From: Halieaceae bacterium
Lineage (GTDB): Bacteria > Pseudomonadota > Gammaproteobacteria > Pseudomonadales > Halieaceae
Assembly (NCBI GenBank): GCA_902613175.1
Contig: CACMGJ010000013.1
Location: forward strand, 1 to 56,411
Reading direction: 5' to 3'
Length of the DNA: 56,411 nt
Shown here: in pieces, positions 35,249 to 44,323 of the stretch
Numbering within the stretch: the first letter of the stretch is position 1
Layout: each line of letters starts with the position of its first letter
The notes under the pieces: generated by a model
Seen by the model: only the letters and a program-made list of their open reading frames with translations
Told to the model about the DNA's origin: nothing
Databases searched by the model: none
Position numbers and translations under genes: made by a program

Positions 35249-35683
35249 TCAGAAGGTGTCATCCAATTCAAGTTCCCCGAACCGCTGCAAGCGCGAGGTG
35301 AGAACCGCGGCTTGTCGATATTTGACTGCTTGCTAGTAAACAGGATCGGTCACCATCTCAAGGAAGGCCCCCGCATTTGGATAACGGGCGATGAATACCT
35401 GATCCCAGGATTCGTCACTGGGTCCAATGACTGTCGATTCGAAATTGCCACGCCAGACAATCGAGCCGCCTACTCGGGAAAAGATGGGCTCACTGTCAGC
35501 CCCATAGTTGGCGTAAGCCTCGGCGCCGGTCATGGGGGTGCTTGCTAGCGGATGACCCTTCTCATAACGCGCTTGATCATAAAATTTGAGCTTGTTGAGC
35601 ATGAGGATAGGCGTTGTCCTGTCCAGCGCCGTAAACGCATCGAAATTAACTCTGGAGGGGTCGACGTACTGCTCATCGAACAT
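35249..35683 (-). pseudogene. DUF1330-family gene interrupted by an in-frame amber codon
   Basis: The translation from 35683 runs 116 residues in the DUF1330 pattern (MFDEQYVDPSRVNFDAF, FIARYPNAGAFLEMVTDPVY) and hits TAG at 35333-35335. The same frame continues for 27 codons (QAVKYRQAAVLTSRLQRFGE...) to TGA at 35249-35251. That continuation matches the normal DUF1330 C-terminus, which usually has a Gln near this point. A CAG to TAG change would explain it. TAG is used as an ordinary stop elsewhere in the window, so truncation, not recoding, is the simplest view. The open frame on the opposite strand (35192-35548) is its shadow. Confidence 0.75.
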
Positions 35684-35793
35684 GGTTTTTTGGCTCCGAA
35701 GGTATCCACGCGTGGTAACCTTACGCGGTCATGTCGGGCGAGACTAGGTCTCAGCCCGTTTGTTGCAAAACTTGTCGTTAGAGGGACGTGCGT

Positions 35794-36369
35794 ATGCGCG
35801 AGTTGGTTAAATCAACGCTAGAACAGCATAGGCAGGTAGTCGAAAAAATGGCTGCGCTTGAAAGCGAAATAGCGTCAGCGGGTGAGTTGTGTGGGAACGC
35901 GCTCGCGCAGGGCCAACGAATCTATCTGTGCGGTAACGGTGGTTCTGCGGCTGACGCGCAGCACATTGCGGCTGAACTCATTGGTCGCTTTGTCAACGAC
36001 CGTCGCGCGCTGCCGGCAATAGCGTTAACAACTGACACATCTGCGTTAACCGCCATTGGTAACGACTACGGCTACGACGAGGTTTTTAGCCGGCAGGTCG
36101 AGGGTTTGTGTCGGGAGGGCGACGTATTGATTGCTATCTCCACCTCCGGAAACTCCGACAATGTCCTCAGGGCTGTCGACGCAGCGCATCGCGCAGGTGG
36201 CTCTGTCATTGGACTCTCGGGCAAATCGGGTGGTGAACTGAATGCCAAGTGTGACGTGTCACTTGTCGTGCCCTCGGAGGTCACTGCGCGGATTCAGGAG
36301 ATGCATATCGTGATTGGTCACCTTATTTGTGCGCTCGTCGAAGAATATCTGGGCTTGGGTGCCGACTGA
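35794..36369 (+). CDS. gmhA: Phosphoheptose isomerase GmhA
   Basis: This SIS-domain protein of about 191 residues converts sedoheptulose-7-phosphate to D-glycero-D-manno-heptose-7-phosphate, the first step of LPS heptose synthesis. CGNGGSAADAQHIAAELIGRF (about 48-68), TTDTSALTAIGNDYG and ISTSGNSDNVLRA are the expected GmhA motifs, and QEMHIVIGH near the C-terminus has the catalytic His region. ATG 35794 with GAGGG upstream is preferred over the GTG 6 bp earlier. First gene of the heptose cluster; gmhB follows 3 bp after. Confidence 0.93.
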   Translation: MRELVKSTLEQHRQVVEKMAALESEIASAGELCGNALAQGQRIYLCGNGGSAADAQHIAAELIGRFVNDRRALPAIALTTDTSALTAIGNDYGYDEVFSRQVEGLCREGDVLIAISTSGNSDNVLRAVDAAHRAGGSVIGLSGKSGGELNAKCDVSLVVPSEVTARIQEMHIVIGHLICALVEEYLGLGAD

Positions 36370-36372
36370 TCT

Positions 36373-36912
36373 ATGACAGTCGCCGCTGTTTTTCTTGATC
36401 GAGACGGCGTTATCAACGTCGACTCTGGCTATGTAGGCGATTGGAACAACTTTGTATTCTTACCGGGCGTGATTGAAGCCATGCGCACGTTGTGCGAGGC
36501 CGGTTATGCCTTGGTTATTTTGACCAACCAATCAGGTATTGGCCGGGGGTTTTATACAGAGGAAGACTTCCACGTCCTAACCGAGCGCATGTGCAACGAG
36601 CTCAGCCGATGCGGAGTCTCCATCGCGGGTGTTTATTTTTGCCCTCATCTGCCGGAGGCCACGTTGCCTCAGTATCGGAAAATCTGTGAATGTAGAAAGC
36701 CACGACCGGGGCTCATTCATCGGGCGGTGGAAGAGCTTGATATTGATCTGGCACGCAGTGCCCTGGTGGGTGATAAGGATTCCGATATGGAGGCTGCACT
36801 GGCGTCAGACATCCCTCACCGCTATCACGTCACCAGTGGTGGGCCTTTTGCAAACTGCACTGCCGTGAACGATTTACCGGCCGCCTGTAGAGCGCTGCTG
36901 GCAACGGCTTAG
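36373..36912 (+). CDS. gmhB: D,D-heptose 1,7-bisphosphate phosphatase GmhB
   Basis: This 179-residue HAD phosphatase has nucleophile motif FLDRDGVINVDSGY (residues 7-20), a threonine motif in ILTNQSG, a zinc-binding loop with CPHLPE and CECRKPRPG, and GDKDSDMEA as the last motif. It removes the C7 phosphate from the heptose bisphosphate made by HldE. The gene follows gmhA after 3 bp and is in the same operon. Its stop overlaps the convergent sulfotransferase stop by 4 bp. Confidence 0.93.
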   Translation: MTVAAVFLDRDGVINVDSGYVGDWNNFVFLPGVIEAMRTLCEAGYALVILTNQSGIGRGFYTEEDFHVLTERMCNELSRCGVSIAGVYFCPHLPEATLPQYRKICECRKPRPGLIHRAVEELDIDLARSALVGDKDSDMEAALASDIPHRYHVTSGGPFANCTAVNDLPAACRALLATA

Positions 36913-37559
36913 AACTCGTACCCTAGTATTTCGATATCGCGCGCAAAGGCTTCGGTTACTAGCGCCTGCGTTTCTGGTGTGTAGTAGTCGCGGTAGGCGA
37001 GACGATCGTCTGCTTTACGACGATGAGGAAGCTCAATTTTCGGAATACCAATTCGCTTGCAGCATTCGTCGAAGTCCTGCTGAAGCGTCTCATAGTGGCC
37101 GATGAAGTCGACAATTAGATTGCCTTTGAGGTCGACTAGATAGTCGCTTTGCGGCGTAATGGAAGTGTCGATGTGGTATTGCCAAGGTCTTGAGGGATCA
37201 AGCTTTCGGCGCAAAAACTCTTCGAATGTCTCATTGGACTTCAGCAGCTGGGGGCGCTCTCGCCGCATATGGTGATAAGAGCTGACCTGTAGGTCCCAGG
37301 GGTTCCGAACAAATGCAAACTTGAACAGTGACTCATAGAAGTCACGTGGCAGCATTTCTTTAGCTGCAATTGCCTTAGCGTGTCGGGGTAGTTTGATGCC
37401 AACCTCATGATTTACCAGCCCGCTAAGCTTGCTGGCGATCCAGATGGGCGCGTAGTAGGGGTCGCGCCATCGATGCTTTTGTAGTGCAGCACGAACACTG
37501 GTGCCGCCCGTCTTCGCGATGTGTACGAAAAGGAACTTTTTTTGATGAGATAACAGCAT
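36909..37559 (-). CDS. Sulfotransferase family protein
   Basis: This protein of about 216 residues has the PAPS 5'-phosphosulfate loop FVHIAKTGGTSVRAAL (about residues 10-25) and the 3'-phosphate region FKFAFVRNPWDLQVSSYHH. These are the two hallmarks of carbohydrate-type sulfotransferases. The acceptor is unknown. Its place inside the LPS heptose cluster, on the opposite strand, suggests sulfation of a surface glycan, which is inference. Start choice is uncertain: ATG 37559 or GTG 37574, with no strong ribosome site for either. Confidence 0.82.
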   Translation of the reverse strand: MLLSHQKKFLFVHIAKTGGTSVRAALQKHRWRDPYYAPIWIASKLSGLVNHEVGIKLPRHAKAIAAKEMLPRDFYESLFKFAFVRNPWDLQVSSYHHMRRERPQLLKSNETFEEFLRRKLDPSRPWQYHIDTSITPQSDYLVDLKGNLIVDFIGHYETLQQDFDECCKRIGIPKIELPHRRKADDRLAYRDYYTPETQALVTEAFARDIEILGYEF

Positions 37560-37718
37560 GACGCGATGAAACACTCTCGCTATGGCAGGCGCAAGTTAAA
37601 TTGTTGATTTTTCGCTATTTTACAACGCTCAGCTGGAGTTCAATAGGTGATTTAGTTACTCTGCGAGAACTTTGGGGAGCCCGACATTCGGGATAAAGAC
37701 CGTAATCAGAGTCACTGA

Positions 37719-38927
37719 ATGCCACAGCAAAACCTTATTCCTGCACCCCTTATGTGGGTGTTCCTGTTTTTCTCACTTGCCGTCAGTGTGGCCACCCGCC
37801 AACTGATCTGGTTGATGGTGGTTGTCGGCCTGCTGGCATTGATTACCAACCGCGAGGCGATTCTCTCCACACCGGGTATGAAGAAAGCGGCAATTTTGTT
37901 TGCGTCTATTGCGCTACCAGGCCTCATCAGTCTTTTGTTCTCGGTCAATCTCGACAGGGGAATTTCGGCTGTTTTTCGATTTGCGGCCTATGCATTAGCA
38001 GCCTGGGTCGTATTGAGTGTGAAGATCGAAGAAGGCGACGCGAAGCGAATCATGTCGTTCCTGGGTATTTTGCTAGTAGCGTGGGCCGTCGATGGTTTTG
38101 TGCAGCTACTGACCGGTGTTAGCCTTCTGGGTGACCCGTTGGTAGAGCTGGGTGAAGAGGGCGCGATTGTAACGGGCTCTCTGCAGTTAGGTTACGGTGC
38201 AACGCTAGCCATTCTATCTCCATTTTTCCTGGAAGCGCTCCGGCGTGCCGGTGGCATGGGCGTTGGTATTCTTTCGCTTCCTGTTTACGCAGCAATCGTA
38301 ATGAGTGGGCATCAGTCGTCTGCTGTATTGGCTCTGATTGGTCTCGCTGGATGGACAATGCTAGCGCTGCGTAACAAGGAAGTCGGAGCAAAGCGTCAAG
38401 TCACTGGCTTTGTCATTTCAGCCATTATTGGACTGCTGCTCGGCGTTTATCTTTCAGTCGTTACGGGTCAGGTGAGCACGCTTGCAGAGGCGCCAGTACG
38501 GTATCAGTCATTCCTTTATCGGTCCCAATTATGGGAGCTGTCTTGGCTGGCATTTAAGGATCACTGGCTTACCGGCGTGGGTATGCGAGGTTTTGGCACG
38601 TACGCGCTGGCAAGCGACGCCAGCACCATCCCGGGTCTCGCCGAGACGTGGCACTCACACCTAACCATACTCGAAGTGATTTCAGAGACGGGGTTGGTTG
38701 GGCTGATTGGTTACGGCTTACTTTTGCGGTGGCTGTGGGGCTATGTTCAGGACGAGCGAATGCATGTCGCTGTGGCTGGTTTGACGGCCTTGCTTGCGGT
38801 ATTTCCGTTGGGAACAGCTGTTGGGATGTATTCCTACATTGGCGGTAATCTCATATTTCTTACCTTTAGCTTGCTGATTGCGTTGGACAGGGATTGCCCG
38901 CAAGTCACCGAGACCTCAACACCTTAA
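37719..38927 (+). CDS. O-antigen ligase-like (Wzy_C family) membrane protein
   Basis: This 402-residue protein has about ten to twelve hydrophobic spans and a periplasmic loop ending in ETWHSHLTILEVISETGLVG. That is the HxH...E-x-G-x-x-G pattern of the Wzy/WaaL family (about residues 309-328). WaaL joins O-antigen to the lipid A core in the periplasm; Wzy polymerises it. The location beside heptosyltransferase and hldE genes favours a ligase of core LPS, but the two cannot be told apart by sequence. The gene is followed 15 bp later by the GT9 gene. Confidence 0.82.
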   Translation: MPQQNLIPAPLMWVFLFFSLAVSVATRQLIWLMVVVGLLALITNREAILSTPGMKKAAILFASIALPGLISLLFSVNLDRGISAVFRFAAYALAAWVVLSVKIEEGDAKRIMSFLGILLVAWAVDGFVQLLTGVSLLGDPLVELGEEGAIVTGSLQLGYGATLAILSPFFLEALRRAGGMGVGILSLPVYAAIVMSGHQSSAVLALIGLAGWTMLALRNKEVGAKRQVTGFVISAIIGLLLGVYLSVVTGQVSTLAEAPVRYQSFLYRSQLWELSWLAFKDHWLTGVGMRGFGTYALASDASTIPGLAETWHSHLTILEVISETGLVGLIGYGLLLRWLWGYVQDERMHVAVAGLTALLAVFPLGTAVGMYSYIGGNLIFLTFSLLIALDRDCPQVTETSTP

Positions 38928-38942
38928 TCAGCGTTCAAAACG

Positions 38943-39962
38943 ATGAGTGCTACTGAGCCCAAGCGTGTTTTGATCATTCGGTTGAGTGCGATTGGCGACG
39001 TGGTCTTCGCATCACCTTTGGCTGCCGCGTGTAAAAAGCGATATCCGGAAGCCGAGATTGATTGGCTAGCAGAGGGCGTGGTTCGTCCCTTGCTGACCGA
39101 ACTACCCGGCTTGAACAAGGTTATTTTATGGCCACGCCAAGAGTGGCAAGACCTCTGGCGCGAAAAGCGTTTTTTCGCCTTGTTTAGCACTGTGGCGGCG
39201 TTTAGACGAAAGCTTCGTGCTCGTAACTATGATCTAGTGATCGATGCTCAGGGGCTCGTTAAAAGTGCTTTCCTCGCTTGGTTAACCGGTAGTCGCCAAC
39301 GTATAGGTTTCAAGTCGAAGGAACCCAATGGCATCTTCCTTACGGATCGTTACGAAAAGAGCATTACGTCACGCATCAGTTCCGAGTACCTCGCGTTGGC
39401 CGATACTTTGGGTTGGGATACCTCTAGCTTTAAGATGGTACTTGGGCTATCGGCGTCGGATGATGCGCGAGCGACAGATGTGGCACCTGAGGCGCCGTAT
39501 GTCGTTGTTGCACCGTTCACGACCCGACCGCAAAAGCATTGGACCCACGCGCATTGGCGAACGCTCATTGACCGCCTTGCAGATGCGGGGCACCAGGTGG
39601 CGTGCTTGGGCGGACCCGGTGACCGGGAGGAAGCGGTTGGTTTGCTTGACGGACTACCGGTACTTAACTGGGTAGGCAGCTATCCGTTGGGTGTGAGCGC
39701 TGGACTTGTAAAACAGGCTGCCGGAGTCATCGGTGTAGACACTGGGCTCACGCACATGGGCATTGCTGCAGGCATTCCGACCGTCGCGCTGTTTGGCTCC
39801 ACCTGTCCCTATCTTGAGACGGGTCGCGATAATGTCAGGGTGATTTATCATGGGCTCGAGTGTGCACCCTGTAAGCGAAGTCCTACATGCGCGGGGCGAT
39901 TTGATTGTATGGTGGGTATCACGGCCGATGAGGCCCTGAGCGCCTTTAACGAACTGGTCTAG
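38943..39962 (+). CDS. GT9 family glycosyltransferase (heptosyltransferase-like)
   Basis: This 339-residue GT9 enzyme has an N-terminal RVLIIRLSAIGDVVFASPLA as in WaaC/WaaF. The later motifs VIGVDTGLTHMGIAAGIPTVALFGST and FTTRPQKHW.HWR belong to the ADP-heptose-binding half. It transfers an L,D-heptose to the LPS core. Heptosyltransferase I or II cannot be assigned. It sits between the ligase and hldE genes, consistent with that role. Confidence 0.87.
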   Translation: MSATEPKRVLIIRLSAIGDVVFASPLAAACKKRYPEAEIDWLAEGVVRPLLTELPGLNKVILWPRQEWQDLWREKRFFALFSTVAAFRRKLRARNYDLVIDAQGLVKSAFLAWLTGSRQRIGFKSKEPNGIFLTDRYEKSITSRISSEYLALADTLGWDTSSFKMVLGLSASDDARATDVAPEAPYVVVAPFTTRPQKHWTHAHWRTLIDRLADAGHQVACLGGPGDREEAVGLLDGLPVLNWVGSYPLGVSAGLVKQAAGVIGVDTGLTHMGIAAGIPTVALFGSTCPYLETGRDNVRVIYHGLECAPCKRSPTCAGRFDCMVGITADEALSAFNELV

Positions 39963-40007
39963 AAGCATTTAGGCGCGAGATCAGGACAACCGAGAGAGTC
40001 ATATAGG

Positions 40008-41450
40008 ATGACGAAGCTTCCTAAATTCAGTGATGCCAAAGTACTGGTCATCGGTGATGTCATGCTCGACCGTTTTTGGCACGGTGCGGCGACGCGCATC
40101 AGCCCTGAGGCGCCAGTGCCCGTTGTCAAGGTGGCGGGCATTGATGACAAGCCAGGTGGGGCTGGGAATGTGGCAGTTAACCTTGCAGCGTTGGGTGTGG
40201 AAACGACGCTCTCAGGTCTTGTCGGTGACGACGAGCACGCGAAGCAACTTCGCTCAGCTGTTGAGGCAAAGGGCGTCCGATGGTCAGTGATGCCTTGCCC
40301 GGCAGATACGATCGTCAAGCTACGTGTGCTTAGCCGGAATCAGCAGCTTATTCGCATGGACTTTGAGGGACCACTCGACGATTACGCGGACGAATCGTTT
40401 TTGCAGTATGCGAGTAATCTAATCGCCGAACACGATGTGGTGCTACTGAGCGATTACGCGAAAGGTACGCTGACCAATATCGAGGCGCTTATCAGCGCAT
40501 GTCGCGCCCTAAATACGCCAGTTTTGGTCGATCCGAAGGGTGCGGATTTCTCCCGGTATGCCGGTGCAACACTCATCACACCGAACCTACCTGAATTTGA
40601 AGCGGTCGTTGGTGCCTGTCATCAGGACAATGGGGTTATTAGCGTTAGAGCGCGTGATCTTTGCGATCAGCACGGCTTTGATGCGGTGTTGGTTACTCGC
40701 AGTGAGCGCGGTATGACATTGCAGTCTAAGGAAGGTGAGCCTCTACATTTGCCAGCATTAGCGCGAGAGGTATTCGATGTGACGGGAGCGGGTGATACGG
40801 TTATTTCGGCCATGGCAGCTGGTCTTGCCAGTCAGGATAGCCTTGAGAACTCGACTCGCTTAGCCAACGTTGCTGCAGGGTTGGTTGTAGGCAAGGTAGG
40901 CACTGCAACGGTAACTCGCGAGGAGCTTGAGGGTGCCTTGCTGCAATCTGACGACGATATCGATAAAGAACTGCCTGCTCTCGGTGTCGTGACAGAGCAA
41001 GAAGCGCTGGCGGCTGTGGTGAGACTCAAGGCGGAAGGGCAACGTGTCGTGATGACAAACGGGTGTTTTGATTTATTGCACCCGGGGCATGTCACCTACT
41101 TGAGCCAGGCTGCAGCGCTCGCAGATGTGTTGATTGTGGCTGTTAATGATGATGCCTCGGTGACAGGTTTAAAGGGTCCTGACAGGCCTATTAACGGCAT
41201 CGACTCTCGTATGTCGGTGCTTGCCGGATTAAGGTCAGTAAGTTACGTCATACCGTTTTCCGAAGACACGCCGGCGCGCTTGATCGAGGCGATTTCACCT
41301 GACGTCTTAGTCAAGGGTGGGGATTACGCCATTAGTGAGATAGCGGGACACGAGCACGTGCTGGAAAGCGGTGGCGAAGTGATCATCCTCGAGTTTGTCG
41401 AGGGTTTCTCCACCACCGCTACGATTAAACGCATCAGCACTGATAGCTAG
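40008..41450 (+). CDS. hldE: Bifunctional heptose kinase/adenylyltransferase HldE (RfaE)
   Basis: This 480-residue protein has an N-terminal ribokinase-type D-glycero-beta-D-manno-heptose-7-phosphate kinase (GGAGNVAVNLAALG near 45, VDPKG near 175, DVTGAGDTV near 259). Its C-terminal nucleotidyltransferase starts near 345 (MTNGCFDLLHPGHVTYL with HxGH) and ends EFVEGFSTTATIKRI. It makes the heptose bisphosphate and then the ADP-heptose used by the GT9 enzyme. gmhA, gmhB and hldE together give most of the ADP-heptose route; hldD is not in the window. Confidence 0.95.
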   Translation: MTKLPKFSDAKVLVIGDVMLDRFWHGAATRISPEAPVPVVKVAGIDDKPGGAGNVAVNLAALGVETTLSGLVGDDEHAKQLRSAVEAKGVRWSVMPCPADTIVKLRVLSRNQQLIRMDFEGPLDDYADESFLQYASNLIAEHDVVLLSDYAKGTLTNIEALISACRALNTPVLVDPKGADFSRYAGATLITPNLPEFEAVVGACHQDNGVISVRARDLCDQHGFDAVLVTRSERGMTLQSKEGEPLHLPALAREVFDVTGAGDTVISAMAAGLASQDSLENSTRLANVAAGLVVGKVGTATVTREELEGALLQSDDDIDKELPALGVVTEQEALAAVVRLKAEGQRVVMTNGCFDLLHPGHVTYLSQAAALADVLIVAVNDDASVTGLKGPDRPINGIDSRMSVLAGLRSVSYVIPFSEDTPARLIEAISPDVLVKGGDYAISEIAGHEHVLESGGEVIILEFVEGFSTTATIKRISTDS

Positions 41451-41476
41451 TGCTGCGCGTTAACGATTAATGTGCT

Positions 41477-41965
41477 TTACCGATTAATATAAGCGCGCCC
41501 CATGCCAGCGTCTTCAGGCAGGTAACGTTCTAGCAACTTGCTTTGGCGACTCTCCATAGAGGTGAGTTCGCCTTCGATGACGACTGCAGTCGCGTAGCTC
41601 GTTACCTCCAATGGATCCCCGCTCCAGACGACGAGATCGACAGAATTGCCCACAGCCAAGGCGCGACTTCTGCTGTCGAAAACTTCGGCTGGGGTAGTGG
41701 TCATTGCCTGCAGCGATAGATCGTAATCCATGCTATAGGCGACAGCAGTGCCTGCTCCTTTGACAAAGTAGAGGCTCGCCGCCTCAAGTCTTTCACCAGT
41801 CCCGGTCAGGACCGTAGTGTTTTTAATGAGCGTTGGCGCGTGGCTTGGCGCTTTGTAGGTGGATGGGAACGGTGTGTCTGCAGTGCTAACAGACGCAGCA
41901 AAGGAGGCCGAAATGAAGGTGCCTTCAATGAGCCCGACTTGGTGCAAATGCTTCATAGAATTCAC
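41477..41965 (-). pseudogene. Amidohydrolase remnant lacking the catalytic core
   Basis: The 162-residue frame joins a short N-terminal piece resembling the start of exported amidohydrolases (STYKAPSHAPTLIKNTTVLT then GTGERLE) to the C-terminal end of the same family (YDLSLQAMTTTPAEVFDSRS, VDLVVWSGDPLEVTSYA, ESRQSKLLERYLPE). The roughly 300-residue TIM-barrel core with the metal-binding HxH and Asp/Lys is absent. The simplest view is an in-frame internal deletion of an imidazolonepropionase-like enzyme. The N-terminal signal also looks degraded. It could still be expressed but should have no enzyme activity. Confidence 0.7.
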
Positions 41966-42092
41966 TTAAGGTTTTTGGCCGCCCGACAATAGATCCTCCA
42001 CGCGAATTTGCCAACTACCAAAGGCGGTATGACAGGTGGCAATGTCGGGTTAGAGTGGAGGCTCGTGGAATAGCAAGTACGGAGATGTCGAT

Positions 42093-42881
42093 ATGCGACG
42101 GTTTGTTGATTTATCAATATTCTTGGAGAACGGCGTGATTAGCGATCCACCTCCAATGCGTCCCAAGATCGACTATATCCGGCACGACACCGGTGCGGAA
42201 CAAATGGCCGATTTTTTTGAAGGGCTTGATAAGAGCGAACTGCCCGATAGCGAAGGCTGGGCGATTGAAATGGTTCAGCTGTGCACGCACAACGGTACCC
42301 ACTTGGACGCCCCTTACCACTACCACAGCACGATGAACGACAAGCTTGGCGGTGCTGAGCGGGCAATCACCATTGATGAGGTGCCACTTGAATGGTGTTT
42401 TCAGCCAGGAATAAAGCTGGATTTTCGGGATAAGCCCGACGGCTACGTTGTTACCGCGCAGGCCGTAGAGGATGAGTTAGCGCGCATTGGTGTGACGCTA
42501 GAGCCGCTGAATATCGTTCTGGTCAATACCTCAGCCGGCAAGCGCTATGGTAGCGAGGATTATGTCAACGCAGGCGCTGGCATGGGTTACGAGGCAACGA
42601 TGTACCTGTTAGAGCGTGGCATTCGGGTCACCGGAACAGATGCCTGGAGTTGGGATGCACCGTTTTCCTACACCGCCGAGCGCTACGCGGCCGACAAAGA
42701 CGCCAGCATTATTTGGGAAGGGCACAAGGCCGGCCGCGATATTGGCTATTGTCATTTAGAGAAGATGCATAACCTCGAAGCGCTACCGGATTTTGGCTTT
42801 ACGGTGAGCTGTTTCCCGCACAAGGTTCGAGGCGGCTCCGCCGGTTGGACCCGCGCGGTTGCCATTATCGACGAGGACTAG
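42093..42881 (+). CDS. Cyclase family protein (kynurenine formamidase-like)
   Basis: This 262-residue protein has the cyclase/KynB metal-site motif THNGTHLDAPYHY (HxGTHxDxPxH, about residues 66-78) and an N-terminal FVDLSIFLENG. It is longer than KynB and probably belongs to a related metal-dependent hydrolase group acting on cyclic amides or esters. No tryptophan-pathway gene is adjacent. Its stop overlaps the convergent photolyase stop by 4 bp. Confidence 0.85.
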   Translation: MRRFVDLSIFLENGVISDPPPMRPKIDYIRHDTGAEQMADFFEGLDKSELPDSEGWAIEMVQLCTHNGTHLDAPYHYHSTMNDKLGGAERAITIDEVPLEWCFQPGIKLDFRDKPDGYVVTAQAVEDELARIGVTLEPLNIVLVNTSAGKRYGSEDYVNAGAGMGYEATMYLLERGIRVTGTDAWSWDAPFSYTAERYAADKDASIIWEGHKAGRDIGYCHLEKMHNLEALPDFGFTVSCFPHKVRGGSAGWTRAVAIIDED

Positions 42882-44323
42882 CTCGCTTTTTTGATGACCT
42901 GGTAGGCATCAAGTGCCCCTTGTCGCGCTGTTTTGTGATCAACAATAGGCATTGGATAGTTAGTACCCAATTTAACGCCTGCGCTGGCGAGCGTTAGCGC
43001 GGGCGCTTCCCAGGGCGCGTGGATAAATTTCTTGGGTAGCTCTGCGAGTTCAGGGCACCACCGACGTACGTAAGCTCCCTCGGGATCAAACTTCTGTCCC
43101 TGCGCAATGGGGTTAAAAATCCGGAAGTAGGGCGCGGCATCCGCTCCTGAGCCGGCCACCCATTGCCAGCTGCAGGCGTTGGACGCGATGTCAGCGTCTA
43201 AAAGGCAGTCCCAGAACCATCGCTCACCTTCTACCCAGTGAACCAAGAGATGCTTAGTTAAAAATGAGGCGACAATCATTCGGACCCGGTTGTGCATAAA
43301 ACCTGTATGCCACAGCTCACGCATGCCTGCATCGACAATCGGGTAGCCGGTCTGACCCTTCTGCCACGCTTTGAGTTGAGCTTCGCTGTTGTCCCAAGGA
43401 AAGGCCGCGAACTGGTCCTTAAATGGCGTGGTGGGCATCTCATCGAAGAGATCAATGAGTTGATAACAGAACTCGCGCCAGCCGATCTCAGCTAAAAATT
43501 TATCAATGGCCGGGCTCCATTGGGGCGCTGATAGCTTTCGCTGTTGTGCCGCTGCCCAGACCTGACGGGGCGATATCTCTCCAAACTTAAGGTGTGGCGA
43601 TAGCCTGGAGGTAGAACGTTTTGCAGGAAGATCACGGCCTTCTGAATAGTGGGCTACCGGTGCTTCAAGGAATGTATCTAAAGCTTCTTTAGCGCCATCC
43701 TCGCCCGGTGTCCAAAGAACCGACCATCCGTCTGCCCAGTCAGGTATAAGGTCTTGCGCGCTGGGTTGAAGTTGCCAGTCGATCAGGACGTCCGTTGGGC
43801 TGGCAGTCTTCGCCCATGTGACGTCAGGCAGTGATATCGGCATCGCCACGGTTAATTTGTTAGCTGCACGCCAGAATGGGGTGAACACTTTGAAGGATGT
43901 ACCCGAGCCCGTCAGAACCGAGCCGGGCTCATGCAGTAGCGTTCCGGGATAACGCTTTACCTCTACATTTTTCTTGGTAAATTCCGCGTTAATGGACGCC
44001 TCCAGCTTAGCCGACCACGGTTGATACTGGCGAGAAAAATAGATGGCGTCAGCCTGTGAAGAGGCTTGAAGCTCAATTAGCGTCTGTATCGTGTTCCCTC
44101 GTCGCAAAAGGAGTTGGCCGCCGAGCGATTCGATGGAGGCCGATAGTGAGGCCAAGCTCTCGTGCAGCCACCACTGACTCGCGCCACCAAAACCCCATTC
44201 GCCCGCCACCTGCTCGTCATAAATAAAAACGGGCAAGACATCACCGCGCTGTGTTGCAGCAGTGAGAGCAGGGTGGTCATGGATTCTCAGATCTTGTCTG
44301 AATAGTAAGATAGTGGTGCTCAC
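42878..44323 (-). CDS. phrB: Deoxyribodipyrimidine photolyase
   Basis: This 481-residue class-I CPD photolyase/cryptochrome-family protein has an N-terminal alpha/beta antenna domain (LLFRQDLRIHDHPAL) and a C-terminal FAD domain. The FAD domain shows GWREFCYQLI, the run TGYPIVDAGMRELWHTGFMH, MHNRVRMIVASFLTKHLLVHW, and the Trp-rich CSWQWVAGSGADAAPYFRIFNP. It repairs UV pyrimidine dimers with blue light. It overlaps the sirtuin gene upstream by 4 bp, forming an operon, and lies in a cluster with an epimerase, a sigma factor and a MerR regulator typical of light responses. Confidence 0.95.
   Translation of the reverse strand: MSTTILLFRQDLRIHDHPALTAATQRGDVLPVFIYDEQVAGEWGFGGASQWWLHESLASLSASIESLGGQLLLRRGNTIQTLIELQASSQADAIYFSRQYQPWSAKLEASINAEFTKKNVEVKRYPGTLLHEPGSVLTGSGTSFKVFTPFWRAANKLTVAMPISLPDVTWAKTASPTDVLIDWQLQPSAQDLIPDWADGWSVLWTPGEDGAKEALDTFLEAPVAHYSEGRDLPAKRSTSRLSPHLKFGEISPRQVWAAAQQRKLSAPQWSPAIDKFLAEIGWREFCYQLIDLFDEMPTTPFKDQFAAFPWDNSEAQLKAWQKGQTGYPIVDAGMRELWHTGFMHNRVRMIVASFLTKHLLVHWVEGERWFWDCLLDADIASNACSWQWVAGSGADAAPYFRIFNPIAQGQKFDPEGAYVRRWCPELAELPKKFIHAPWEAPALTLASAGVKLGTNYPMPIVDHKTARQGALDAYQVIKKAS

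Noticed and set aside
35333-35335. Pyrrolysine or other amber recoding in the DUF1330 gene
   Set aside because: TAG is an ordinary stop in other genes here and no recoding machinery is visible; a simple nonsense change is more likely.
35192-35548. 118-residue plus-strand frame
   Set aside because: Antisense to the interrupted DUF1330 gene, whose protein sequence is clearly family-like; a shadow.
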